Positions 20,401 through 31,870 of a DNA stretch of 64,000 nucleotides are shown in pieces; positions within the stretch are counted from its first letter, which is position 1, and the number at the start of each line of letters is the position of its first letter. Under the pieces are notes generated by a model. That model was not told the origin of the DNA. It saw nothing but the letters and a program-made list of their open reading frames with translations, and did not search any database. The translations under genes were made by a program, and so were the position numbers. This stretch comes from Lobosporangium transversale. Lineage: Eukaryota > Mortierellomycota > Mortierellomycetes > Mortierellales > Mortierellaceae. The stretch is taken from NCBI RefSeq assembly GCF_002105155.1, contig NW_019029006.1, positions 248,001 to 312,000 on the forward strand, read 5' to 3'.

Positions 20401-23400
20401 CGTCGATCAAAGCTGAGTTCTACCCACATTGTTCGGAAGCTGAGCGTCGTATCAACTTTTTCGCTCACTCCCTGTCGACGGCTATTCCTGAGCCTCTTCC
20501 CGTCGAAGAGATGCCCACATTTACAGTCCTAGTTCCTCATTATTCCGAGAAGACCCTTCTCTCGCTTAAAGAGATTATTAGGGAAGAAGATCAGCATACA
20601 CGTGTGACACTTCTAGAATACCTTAAACAGTTACATCCTGTTGAGTGGGATAACTTTGTGAGAGATACTAAGATTCTAGTTGAGGAGTCGTCCATGTATA
20701 ACGCTGCTAGTAGTCTCGGGCTGTCTGGCACTGAAGGCGATAAAGAAAACCACCATGATATGCAAAAGCCCAACAACAACAACGACGACCTACCATTTTA
20801 TAGTATTGGGTTCAAGTCTGCCACGCCCGAGTTCACTTTTCGCACTCGAATTTGGGCATCACTTCGTGCACAAACCCTGTACCGTACGGTTTCTGGGTTT
20901 ATGAACTATTCAAAGGCGATCAAGCTTCTTTACCGTATCGAGAACCCTGAAATTGTACAGCAATTCGGTGGTAATGGTGATCGCTTGGAGCGCGAACTTG
21001 AGAAGCTCTCTCAGCAAAAATTCAAGTTTATTGTTTCAATGCAACGATATACCAAATTCAGCAAAGAGGAAGCTGAGAACGCTGAATTCCTGCTTCAGAC
21101 TTATCCCCAGTTACAGATCGCATACCTTGATGAACGTCCATCTGAGGTTGAGGGAGAAGAGCCTATTGTGTACTCTGTGTTGATTGATGGGAAGTGCGAG
21201 CTCATGCCTGACGGTAAACGCAAGCCACGCTTCCGACTAAGACTTCCAGGCAATCCTATTCTAGGCGATGGAAAATCTGACAATCAAAACCACGCCATCA
21301 TTTTCGCACGCGGTGAATACATTCAGTTGGTCGATGCCAATCAAGACAACTATTTGGAAGAGGCTCTCAAGATCCGCAGCGTCTTAGGAGAGTTTGAGCA
21401 GATGCATATGCCAGAAGTTTCACCATACTCGCCGCAGGTCACATCGAAAGATATCCCTGAGCCTGTCGCGATCGTTGGTGCTCGTGAATACATTTTTTCG
21501 GAGAATATTGGCGTCCTCGGGGATGTTGCTGCTGGAAAGGAGCAGACTTTTGGGACCTTGACTCAGCGTATGATGGCTAAAATTGGTGGGAAGCTTCACT
21601 ACGGTCATCCTGATTTCTTGAACTTTATCTTCATGACGACTCGCGGAGGTATGAAGAAAGAAAAAAATCCCGAATGTAAAATATGTTGTTTGTATTTGTC
21701 TTCATTCTGTTCAACCAATCGATAATTAATAGAAAATAATGCTATTTATTAGGCGTTAGTAAGGCACAGAAGGGCCTTCACCTGAACGAGGATATCTATG
21801 CTGGAATGACTGCATTCCAACGCGGTGGTAGGATCAAACATACCGAATACTACCAGTGCGGTAAAGGACGCGACCTTGGCTTTGGCTCAATTCTAAATTT
21901 TAACACTAAAATCGGCACGGGCATGGGAGAACAGATGTTGTCGCGTGAATACTATTACCTTGGAACACAATTACCTTTGGATCGTTTCCTGACATTCTAC
22001 TATGCACACCCTGGATTTCATATCAACAACATCTTTATCATGCTTGCTGTCCAGCTGTTTATGCTTTCGATGCTATTTGTTGGCTCCGTGTCATCGTCGG
22101 TTGAGGTTTGTGCTGACATTGCGCAGGCTGGGTGTGTCAACTTAGTGCCTGTATATGACTGGATCAAGCGCTGTGTCCTCTCGATCTTCATTATATTCTT
22201 TGTCGCATTTTTGCCCTTGTTCTTACAAGAGCTCATGGAGCGCGGCTTTACCAGAAGCTTAGTTCGGCTTGGCAAGCATTTCATGTCCTTTTCGCCCATG
22301 TTCGAGGTTTTCGTAACTCAAATATACGCAAACTCTATTCTGACCAACCTATCCTTCGGCGGTGCTCGTTACATCGCCACTGGCCGAGGTTTCGCAACAA
22401 CGAGAGCCCCGTTTTCGCTCTTGTATTCAAGGTTTGCTGGGCCTTCGCTCTACGTGGGGATGAGGCTTTTATTGATGCTGATCTTTGCATCGTTGACCAT
22501 GTGGGTCCCTCATTTATTGTACTTTTGGGTCTCAGTGTTGGCTCTCGTGATCTCGCCTTTCCTCTTTAATCCGCATCAGTTCTCTTTTACAGAATTCCTG
22601 CTGGACTACCGTGAGTTCCTGAGATGGCTATCGAGAGGGAACTCACGGACGCATGTATCATCCTGGATCTCGTATTGCCGCACCATGCGAACTCGTATCA
22701 CAGGATACAAACGTAAGCGCTTAGGTCACCCTTCAGAGAAATTTGGAGGCGACATCCCCAAAGCCAGGTTTGGGGTCATTCTTGTTTCTGAAATTATCCT
22801 TCCACTTGCCCAACTCGCCATTTGCGTGGTCTGCTATATGTTTGTCCGGTCATTCCCTGCTGGCGTCAATAGCAATGGAGGGGCTATTTACGTCAGTGGA
22901 CTACTTCGCGTTGCAGTCTTTGCCCTAGGCCCTGTTGTGGTCAACGCCACAGTCCTGGCAGGCCTCTTCTTCATCTCTCTTCTTCTGGGCCCCCTGGTAA
23001 ATATGTGTTGTATCAAGTTTGGAGCTGTGATGGCGGCTATAGCCCATGGCATCGCAGTCTTGACCTTGCTCGGCTCATTTGAGGCGCTTTGGGCGCTTGA
23101 GTCATGGAACGGATCGCATGCAGTCTTGGGCATCATCGCTGCCATTTCAGTTCAGCGCTTTGTGTTCAAAGTATTGATCACAATCTTCTTGACACGAGAG
23201 TTTAAGCATGATGAAACGAATCGGGCGTGGTGGACAGGTAAATGGCATGGCCGAGGATTGGGGACGCATGCTATATCTCAGCCGTTACGGGAGTATGTGT
23301 GCAAGATCATTGAAATGTCTATGTTCGCTTGCGACTTTATTATGGGTCACGTCATCCTCTTCTTACTATTTCCGATTTGTTTAATTCCCTGGATTGATCG

Positions 23401-23614
23401 ATGGCACTCTACCATGCTATTCTGGCTGCGCCCGAGCAAACAGATCCGCCCTCCGATCTTTTCTTCAAGGCTCCGAGCACAGCGTCGGGCTGTGTCGTGG
23501 ACGTATGGCGTACTCTTTATCTTGTTAATGGCCGTCTTCGTCATGTTGATTGTTACACCCTTGATGTTTCCTCAGTACATGCCCCAGGATATTGGACAAA
23601 CAATCCCCATTTGA
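17431..23614 (+). CDS. FKS1: 1,3-beta-D-glucan synthase catalytic subunit (GT48)
   Basis: Makes cell-wall 1,3-beta-glucan from UDP-glucose at the plasma membrane, normally activated by Rho1-GTP. Three exons, 17431-17878, 18145-21648, 21753-23614, close in phase to 1937 residues, the usual FKS length. The N-terminal 200 residues are disordered and Gln/Pro/Ser-rich. The FKS1 domain-1 block follows (RARQVALYLLLWGEASQIRF). Then come the first membrane cluster, the large cytosolic GT48 domain with KSDNQNHAIIFARGEYIQL and DANQDNYLEEALKIRSVL, the [20 protein letters not shown] block rebuilt exactly across intron 2, and the second membrane cluster. Echinocandin hot spot 1 reads FLARSFKDP (residues 739-747) and hot spot 2 DWIKRCVL, both diverged from yeast. 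Start: first ATG of the open frame, in a plausible context. A decayed GH72 glucan-remodelling gene lies upstream. Confidence 0.96.
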
Positions 23615-24121
23615 AGCATATTAGAGTTGATTGTCAGTTTATTTTATTTTATTTTATTTTATTTTAATCTTTTTCCATTTCATTGCTTTATGTATCATAG
23701 CCCACCAAGTCATCAAATAATCCATACTTCTTCTACTTACTCACCTTTACTGCTCCTTAATAAACATCAATTTATGATTCCTATTCTTGTGCTCCATAAA
23801 TCAACACTACAGCCATCGAGCATATTGATGTATTCTCAACCCTCCATAAATCATTAACTCTTTGTGGCAATTTTATTTAAAACGATATTTAAAATGGGAG
23901 GCTTGAGAAGCACTGAGGCCTTCTTCTGTCGTGTATAGGTAAATGCAAACTAAAGAAAAAAAGGAATGAGTGAAGGAATGTGAAAGAAATATCATGAACA
24001 ATTGATGTGCTGACTAAATACAAAAAGATTATATGCAAGGGGAAAAGGAAAAAAGAGCCAGTCTTTTCTCATAAATTATGTGTAAAAAAAAAAAACATCA
24101 GGCTGATCCTTTTGTGATGTT
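23615..24121. other. Convergent 3' region of FKS and beta-barrel gene
   Basis: The FKS gene (+) and the secreted beta-barrel gene (-) end here facing each other. It contains a pentanucleotide ATTTT repeat just after the FKS stop and a run of 12 A residues near 24084-24095. No coding signal is seen. Confidence 0.55.
23640..23665. repeat. (ATTTT)n pentanucleotide repeat
   Basis: About five tandem copies of ATTTT lie 25 bp after the FKS stop codon. The repeat is probably transcribed in the 3' UTR. Confidence 0.85.
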
Positions 24122-24686
24122 TTACAGCTTTTTGACAGGAGGATTTTTGGGCCACTTGCCACTGCTAGGGCAACGGACGAATTCATAGGAGATATCGACT
24201 ACACCATCCTTGAGGGGGTGAGCCAGAGCCTTGAATGCAGTCGTAGTCAAGTCGACATGTTTGCTCTTGCAGCTACTGCAATCATCGATGACGCGTGCAA
24301 TGATCGAGCGCTTAGTCTTTTTGGATGTGACTTTGACGCATTGGAAGCATGCTTTTCGAAGTCCGCCATCATAGGCTGACATCTTGATTGCAGCAATATG
24401 CCAAGAATCTCGGGCATTCACATCTTGGTCCAAAAGCACACCATAGCAAGCAGCCTGGAAAGATAAATACGATAGAAATTTTAGTTTTCTAATTCAATGA
24501 TAATAACTTGTTTAAATTTTATGTGTTACAATTACTTACACCAGTAAGATGGCCACCATCAAACCAGGTGGCAATACCGCTCTGCTTTACTCCAGATCGG
24601 ACTGGGTATTTGGCTGCTTGAACAGTCGATACAAAAAGAGTAAAGACTAGGGCAAGGGTAGAGATGGTGAACTGAGCAAACTGCAT
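24122..24686 (-). CDS. Secreted double-psi beta-barrel (RlpA/barwin/expansin-like) protein
   Basis: Two exons, 24686-24540 and 24454-24122, join in phase 0 (159 residues). Exon 1 encodes a strong signal peptide (MQFAQFTISTLALVFTLFVS, cleavage likely after VQA). The rest is a single double-psi beta-barrel: GIATWFDGGHLTGAACYG, the core strand RSIIARVIDDCSSC, then HVDLTTTAFKAL and VDISYEFVRCP. The DDC and HVDLT blocks are the family's conserved turns. Six cysteines remain in the mature protein, enough for disulphides. There is no separate carbohydrate-binding module, so it is a single-domain barwin/RlpA-like protein, not a full expansin. Roles in the family include wall loosening, plant-interaction effectors and ceratoplatanin-like binding; which applies is unknown. 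A TATA box lies 152 bp upstream. Confidence 0.88.
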
Positions 24687-24837
24687 TTTTATAAATATGT
24701 GAATGAGATCAAGATAGATTGAATGCGAAAGATACGTAAAGATTGTACTTTCGCTGAAAAAAGTGAAGGTAGTGGGACTGAAGTAGAGTTAGAGAGCTGA
24801 GTAAAGAAGAAAAAATAAATGGTGGTAGTATCGAACC

Positions 24838-24845
24838 CTTTTATA
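24838..24845 (-). promoter_or_regulatory. TATA box of the beta-barrel gene
   Basis: The minus strand reads TATAAAAG, a consensus TATA box, about 152 bp upstream of the start codon at 24686. Confidence 0.6.
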
Positions 24846-24930
24846 CTCTAAAAGTAACAAGTCTCCAGCGGCTAGTCCTAGATTGAATGAGCGAGAGATT
24901 TAATTGCATTTAACGATAGATAATGCCGCA

Positions 24931-25128
24931 TTAATTGAATAGAACGATTGAGTGACGAGCATATTTGCCAGGGGGAAATGGCGATGCTTCCAAATGTTTA
25001 TCGAAATTTGCCACAGCTTGGTGTGAAGGACAGGGGCATGTTTGATTGCAGATTTTGACACATGTGGCTAGCCCAAAGGAAATCAACAGCGGTAGAAATG
25101 TCCATCTTTTACTCCCAAAACAGGACAT
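24931..25128 (-). CDS. Possible small cysteine-containing ORF (65 aa)
   Basis: A true ATG frame of 65 codons begins MSCFGSKRWTFLPLLISFGL, a short basic start followed by a hydrophobic stretch that could act as a signal sequence. It then has CVKICNQTCPCP and a polar tail. Five cysteines in 65 residues and nearness to a secreted-protein gene make it worth listing. There is no homolog I know, no clear promoter of its own, and the sequence upstream of the ATG (TTATAG) could also be a splice acceptor. Chance ORF is an equally good explanation. Confidence 0.25.
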   Translation of the reverse strand: MSCFGSKRWTFLPLLISFGLATCVKICNQTCPCPSHQAVANFDKHLEASPFPPGKYARHSIVLFN

Positions 25129-25733
25129 CTATAAAATTTGGCCAATGTGTCAATCCAATTAAAACAATAACAACAAATGATTTTACATTTGCAAACCTCA
25201 ACTGTTTTATGGTTTGCGTAGGTCCAAACTGATGGGGGTAACTTTTGTTTCTATCTCTACTTCTTTAATTCCTAACAGAGACAGATATAGCAGTGTTACT
25301 GATAAGCCTTTGCAGCCCATAATCCCACAATCCCTAACTCGTTTGTTTATCCAAAAACATTTACTAAAAACTATAAAATGAATTGAAAAATAGTCGTATT
25401 TTTACTTGTTTTTTAATATCAATTTATGGGAAAATACCCACTGATTGCTTACTCAAATATACTGTACTAGACTGACTAAAGACGCGACACATGGCAATAA
25501 AGCTGTTTTAGCCCTTCTTTTCTTTGCCCACTAGCATATGCTCATTGCAGCATGTTACCTTTACGCGTCTCGATCACGATCAGAGAAAAAAACAAATTAA
25601 AAACATTTCACAATAATCTCCTGCATATATTTCTCCCTTTCATGTTTCTTTCCTTACAACTCATTCCATCTTTGTAAACCCTCATTAATTCCCGTCATTA
25701 TACATCTACCATCTGCCTCTGAAGGAGAGAGGG

Positions 25734-26250
25734 CTAACAATTGATGATTCCGAACGCGTTGCTACGAGTTCCCCTGTCCAAACCGAACTCGCGGGAAGTT
25801 CGGGAGCATCCAGCGGATTTTGATTTTTTTGATGCCATGTAAACAGTGCCCGGGCCAAGAAGGATAAAGAGAAGGAAAACACACAGTCCGAAGCTTTGAT
25901 AGTCGAAGAAACTCATTTTCATTACAGGGTGGTGACACAACATTAACTTTTTTTTTGTGCGAGACCATGCGTAAAGGTGATCTAAATGTTGGGGGATGGG
26001 AAAGGAATGGTAACAGAAAATCAACATTGGCCAAGTGCCAATGCAATGAAATGTAGTAGGAGACAAGCGCCAAGTCCACAAGATCTGTATCTTTTAACTA
26101 AATCCCAATGTCAATACTGGCATCAGCAATAATCCTTTTCTCGAACACGCCCATAGAGCTTGAATTAATGCGAGGTGACGATGATAACAAATTTGGGGTT
26201 TTGAGCAACAGAGCTAGAGCCCAGACCAAAGACAAGCGATATTTTTTCAT
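25734..26250 (-). CDS. Doubtful two-exon membrane protein
   Basis: An ATG at 26250 opens MKKYRLSLVWALALLL, a signal-like sequence. A donor inside that frame (GTATTG, near 26118) can be joined in phase to an acceptor near 25999 (CATTTAG). The joined frame continues through a second hydrophobic segment (FGLCVFLLFILLGPGTVY) and a basic, serine-rich tail ending at 25734. The phase match is suggestive but one in three such joins closes by chance, and I recognise no family. The second exon alone could also start at ATG 25922. Confidence 0.22.
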
Positions 26251-28021
26251 TGATCTGTGGGTGGGCTCACATACGAAATGAGTAAACATTGCAGGAATAT
26301 GAGGTCAGTATAACTATGCTTGATTATAGTGGTGGCAAACACGAAAGACAACCGTGGGTATTCAATATCTGTATGCTAGTAGTAGGTTTGAAGACAGGAA
26401 GAGGTAATTATGGGGCGGTACATATGCGATACTGCGGATATATACAACAGATGGAGGTGTCGTATGTATGTTATAAAACGATAATGTAGAGTCGGCAGAC
26501 ACAGATCCATCGCCTATCCTGTTGGTAAAAGCAATTCAACTTCCGACGCGTGGGACGGGCTAAATGGGTATATGATCACAGAATGTGAGAGCTGAGAAGA
26601 AAGAGGGGCAAGATGGAAACATGTTGACATATATGAAGTGATTAGAATGAGGCCAACTTCTGCTCAGCCGTTGCAGTTTATTCAAAATCAGCAATATGTG
26701 CCTGAAGTCATTGCGTGTTCGGAAAAGGTTCACATGCATGCAAATATCAAAGGAGATTTCTTCCCGATCTTTTTTGCTTTTTATTATCCATCTGGATGTG
26801 TCAAATACATTTGATGAGATGTGCTCTTCCAAACCTCTACTGTAGATGCCCATAACATGGCATGGCATATATACCTCTCAGCTTTTGTTAAAGAGTGTAA
26901 CGCAGCTTTTTTTATATTTTTTTAATTGCAAAATTCACATTCCAGTTCTCGTGTTTAAAATGTGACATTCCACTACAAGGTCCTTAAAAAAAAAAAAAAA
27001 AAAAAAATCCCGCTGTGTTGCCGAAAGGGTTTCATCCCTCATCTTAAGATCTTCATTGAACAAAAATTAATTCAAGTACAAAGTTTGAAACAGTCTAGCC
27101 TCTTGGAGGAAGAAAAAAAAAAGCAATACTTTGGTATCACAGTTATGCAGGGATCATGTTTTATGGACAATAGTTGCAGACAAGTAGGCTCTTTCATACA
27201 TTTGTATCCTCCAACTCGTTTGGTCAGTGATTCATATATTTTCTATTCAAAAAACGATGATTGAATTGATTTGGTGGCTGATTTTGACATTTCACCCTCC
27301 GTGACGAACTGGTGCCAAGGAATATAATTGGCTCCCAATTCAATCAAGATTATTCAAAAAATATATGAATTACTGACCAAATGGGACGGAGTATATCTAT
27401 CTTAGTTTAATAATGTCAAACTAGCAAAGTATTAGTAACGCGTACCATCACAAAATTATTTATCAAATGTCTTACAAGCCTTCTTTACTATTTCTTTTTT
27501 TCTTTTTCCTTGCCTATATTCTTCTACATTGTTCATCATTGATGTATTACAATCATGTCTTTGATGCTTTCATTTATACTAATCTGGCTTTTCTAATTCT
27601 ATAGTATGGGATGCGGAGAGTATCAATGGATCTTTTTTTTTTTACGTTTGTTACACTGAATAAAGCCTTTTTTTTTTCTTCGATCTTTGCTCTTTAAAAT
27701 CCTTCTAGATCTACTTCTTTCTTTTCCTCCCTTTCTCAATTGTCCTCTATTCTTTCTTTATACTCTAAGACGTAAAGCCATACCACATCCATTCTAATGA
27801 GTAACTGGGCCAAAAATATGTAACGGCAGAGTGTGCCAAGCAAAAAACCAAATAAAAAAACGTAAGGGACGAAGACCGCCCACATTTACACGTGTACGAC
27901 CAGCTCGATTCTTCCTCTCAAGTGTGGCGCCTACCACTCCATCAATTGTTGTTATCACTCGGTTTACCAAAAACTAACCGCTCCACGGCATATTTGCGGC
28001 AGCAAGAAGCATATTTCAGTC
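26251..28021. other. Intergenic region upstream of the 28-kb gene
   Basis: AT-rich spacer with a run of about 22 A residues at 26986-27007. A 102-codon minus-strand frame (26560-26868) has no domain or splice partner I can identify. The last 500 bp before 28022 are pyrimidine-rich and probably the promoter and leader of the plus-strand gene. Confidence 0.45.
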
Positions 28022-29942
28022 ATGATAGAAAAGGACGTCAGCATGTTACAAATTTTACTTCCTAAAAAAACATTCCTACAGCTGAAGGATCCTGCACATA
28101 GTGAATCGACAGCTAGCCGGAAGAGTAGTCCTCCTACATATCCAATAATAAGCCCATCTAGGGATGTAAAGGATACGTTTGCCTTCGATACCGATTCCTG
28201 CAACGGCTGTAACGATAACGACGTTGAAAGCTTCACAGCAGCCAGCTCATTTTACATCAACATTGATGACGGCAGCAGTTTTGGAAAAGAGGGAAATCAG
28301 ATACTCCAGGACCCTTTTTATAAGAATGGCAAAAATATTGGTGACAATGGTAATGAGGACCACAATGAGAATGAAGCTGCTACTGAAAAACACCAAATAA
28401 TGACGACAACTTCATTATTTCATTTGGCAAGAAGCCCGGAAAGATGTTCATCGACTCAAGAGGGGACTGAGAATAACTACAGTAGCGGCAATAGCAGCAA
28501 TAACAAAGAAGGATCAATCCTAGCCATAGTTCCAATCACCTTTGCTCCGAAGTCCGAGGCTTATCAGCGATTCAATGCCACAATATCGTCTTTGACATTG
28601 AATCAGGAAGAAAATCATGTCAAAGTTTTATATTCAAATGAGGGCATATCAACAGTGACTCTGCAAAGACCCACGTCAGTAGAATTGGATGCCTTAAGTA
28701 TTGAAGAAAACACATACTCCAATCCATTATCTATCCAAGCAGAGACATTGCCCAATACGAATGTTCCTGGAGGCTGTGATACTGACACAGTCTCAGGGCA
28801 TGAACAGGCTATAGCTTTACCAGCACTTGAGAGCCTGCAGCCCCTTCACTATCCTTCTTTGCCTTGGCGCCTTCCATCGCGATTTTTATCAAGCTCAGCA
28901 CACCAGCCCCCCACTGCCTCTTGCAGCGACTCCGTTGTTGTCCCATCAAATGCTTCCTTCCCCTCGGAACGAACTATTGGACACGATGATGACATAGGGC
29001 AGATTACCCGTCTTTCATCTAAACACTATATTATCCATTCTATTGCTGCTCCTGCTACCGCGGCCGGTGTTGCACTTTATGGGTCGACGCGACATTTCTC
29101 GGATTTAATTATGTCTACGGGCTATGCGACATTCGATTATCTCACAAATATCATCGCGCCTGGCACTATCAACCTTGCTTCCTCAATAACAGATTATTTT
29201 TGGGCATACTTGCCTGCTATCACCGTACCACACCCCCTTCAAACTCGAGATTATAGTCATGAGCTTGAGGAGCAGAAGGACAACAGAAACAATAGTGATG
29301 GCAGCGGTGAGAACAACCACGATATCGTTAGCAGTGTAGAGCAACCTCAGAGAAGCGAGCATAAAAAGCAACGCACGGAGCGTAGAACTGTGACAGAACC
29401 AACTCATTTTGATCAGGCCTTGAGTATTACTTCTAATTCTACGCACTTGGCAACATTCACCTTACGAGAAGGACTCCACCGTAACCATCATTCTGGCCGG
29501 TGCAGTGGCCCAATTGTTGTCGCCCCTGCACACAAAGCATCACATAAACGTCGTCAGCGTGGCCGTCGTTTCCCTTTACAAACACTGCCTGGACCTGAGC
29601 ATTTAGATCCTGAAATTCGCCGACAGCTTGAAGCCGAGGGCTTGGTATCTTTAAGACTATATGATGGGACTGAAGCGAGACATACTCGATCTCACTACGA
29701 TCCAAGACGGTACGGCTTTCCCAAGTACATCATTTGCCATTCTTTTCGGAGACCTAGGCCCTGCACAATGGTCTTGCTAATGATACTGGCCGTTTGTATC
29801 ATCTGTAAGCTTTAAACCTTGTCCTCTTAATATCATATGTACTTGTTTTATCGTCCCGATTTCTCGATTTTTCGATTTAGCAAAAATAACATATACTTCT
29901 TTGTTCTGATAATTAACAGTGCCTATCGTTCGGAGCCGATAA
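28022..29942 (+). CDS. Large Ser/Asn-rich protein with probable C-terminal tail anchor, unknown function
   Basis: The open frame from ATG 28022 runs for nearly 600 codons. Unspliced, it would stop at 29815. A better model uses a donor at 29805 (T|GTAAGC) and an acceptor before 29920 (TTAACAG). This joins in phase and gives about 601 residues ending in a hydrophobic segment MVLLMILAVCIILPIV plus the short basic tail RSR, the pattern of a tail-anchored protein. Residues 1-330 are disordered and rich in Ser, Asn, Thr. Around 340-400 is a semi-hydrophobic region with helical character (ATAAGVALYGSTRHFSDLIM). A basic block (HKRRQRGRRFPLQTLPGPEH) precedes a conserved-looking segment PEIRRQLEAEGLVSLRLYDG just before the anchor. 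I recognise no family. Gene is likely real; function unknown. Confidence 0.65.
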
Positions 29943-30171
29943 CAAAAAAAAAAGGAAAGAAAGAAAGAAAGAAAGGTTTGCTTTACGGAATAAAATGGCT
30001 TTTTTACAGGAATCCTTAATGTGGAAAAAATATACATGTCTTTATTAGGCAAAAGCGCCAAAAAGGGAGACAAAAAAAGATTATGCCTTTTTTTGAAAGC
30101 GGGCAATCAATAGATAAAGACACATTGGGATTGGAGTGCTCTTACAGCCAAGAACACAACCGTAGCTCGGA

Positions 30172-30870
30172 TTACTTCTTCTGTGGCTTTTTTGACTTCT
30201 GTGAACAGTCCTTACAATACCATTTGCCTTTTGGTGGCGCTTTAAGGCCTGCACAAGAAAGATGGAACCACTCGATTTCGCACTAAGTTAAGGATCAGTA
30301 GATATTAGCACAGTGTACAACGAATAGCGGATCGCAACAACAAAGCAATGCTATTTAAAGTTACATACATCTCCATTGTCACAGGCGACCATTTCGCCAT
30401 ATGAAACTTGTTGACAATAGCAGTAGAGAGGCTCATTCGGATCGATCGGCAGTTCCGACGTGAATGATGTCCTATAGAAGATAATGTATTGAGTATCATA
30501 GGATCAGCATAGAATCAAAATGAAGTAAATTAGAAATGGCACTCCTATCAGCTTTTAACTCAACGTACGTCTTCTTAGCTCCTTTGGATCCACTCGACGT
30601 TGTTACTGCTCCTCCTTTACGTTTCTCTGACGTTGTTGGTGCCGGTGTTGCTGCATTGTTATTGCTATTATTAGTATTATGGGCCTGCTTTTTCCCTGTT
30701 TTGAAGCATCATAATAATAAGAAAATTGAGCTACAATGGTCTAAAGTAGTATTGTTCCATACTAGAGTAAATTACTGTAAATCCATATTAGCTTACTCTT
30801 TGATGGTGGTGTATCTTGTGCAGCCGAGGATCCTCCTTGATGAAATATAATGGCGAAATACGGATAAGCC

Positions 30871-30906
<36 letters not shown>

Positions 30907-31822
30907 TGGCAAGCCATATGCCCAATATGAGCAAAATAGTATTCAATGCCTTCATTTCTCCTACCCTTTTTATTAGATGTGGCCGTCGATGCTACTACAG
31001 CACTTGCCGATTCATCCTTACGATCTGCTGTTGATGCTCCAGCTGTTATAGAGTTTGTATTGCCAAGGCGTCCCGGTCCAATCATCTGCTCATCTTCATA
31101 CTTCTGTAAGTCATCATCCAGACGTCTAACATGCCGATCAACCTAAATAAGAACAGAGGAGAAGATTGAAGCAACAATTTAAAGATAAACATATCTCCTG
31201 ACAAATACAAAAGAAAAAAGAAAATAAAAAAAGCTTACAACATCATAGGCTGCTGTTGCCAATGCGACTTTCTCCTCGCCTTGCCTGAGGCTCTCAACTA
31301 GCATCTCGTTTAACGATTTGAGTAATTGAATTCTTTCTTGTGGGGTGCATGCCTGAACGTTATCAATGAATTCCGCTGCCTTCGCACTAACTTGTGCCAT
31401 AATCGCTAAAAAATCAAAAAGTCAAAAAATCAAAAAAAAAAAAATATATATTGGTAGCGAGATGATACTTAGTGTCGATACTAACTAAATGTCTGATAGC
31501 GCCATTAAGGAATTTCCGTTTCTTCATTCTTTGACGCCAAGCTAGGACTTTGCATCGACTCACATTGTGCTTTGGCATCCAAATCCTGCATCAATGTAAA
31601 CTGGCGTTGAAGTTCTAGCGGAAGAGACTCAACAGCTAAGAAACGAAGAGAGTAAAAAAAGTAAGAATGGGTCCAAACAGTTGCCATAATGCTTTGCTGT
31701 AAACCATTCAGCATGTTGTTGCGGAAACAGACAATTTGGGAATGGTACCCACTATCAAGATAGTCATCGAGGTAAGCAAGAGCTTCCGTCCTAGTGCCAG
31801 TTGACGCTGACGAGGCCTTCAT
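30172..31822 (-). CDS. ING-family PHD-finger protein (histone acetylation complex reader)
   Basis: Eight small exons, 31822-31753, 31635-31564, 31405-31239, 31142-30965, 30835-30797, 30695-30569, 30471-30369, 30282-30172, all phase-consistent, 288 residues. The N-terminal ING domain is clear: [20 protein letters not shown], then [20 protein letters not shown] and [17 protein letters not shown] Ser/Thr/Asn-rich linker follows. The C-terminal PHD finger starts [20 protein letters not shown] and has the full C4HC3 set (CYC, ACDNGDC, WFHLSC, WYCKDC), split by one intron after the second zinc pair. Such PHD fingers bind H3 trimethylated on Lys4 and tether NuA4-, NuA3- or Rpd3-type complexes. Family branch (Yng1, Yng2 or Pho23 like) cannot be settled by eye. 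The acceptor of the 39-bp exon could shift by 3 bases. Confidence 0.92.
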
Positions 31823-31836
31823 TTGTATTTCTTTTT

Positions 31837-31837
<1 letters not shown>

Positions 31838-31869
<32 letters not shown>
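31838..31869. repeat. Poly-T run (32 nt) in the ING 5' leader
   Basis: A run of 32 T on the plus strand, so poly-A on the ING coding strand. It lies 16 bp upstream of the ING start codon, in the presumed 5' leader. Confidence 0.9.
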
Positions 31870-31870
<1 letters not shown>

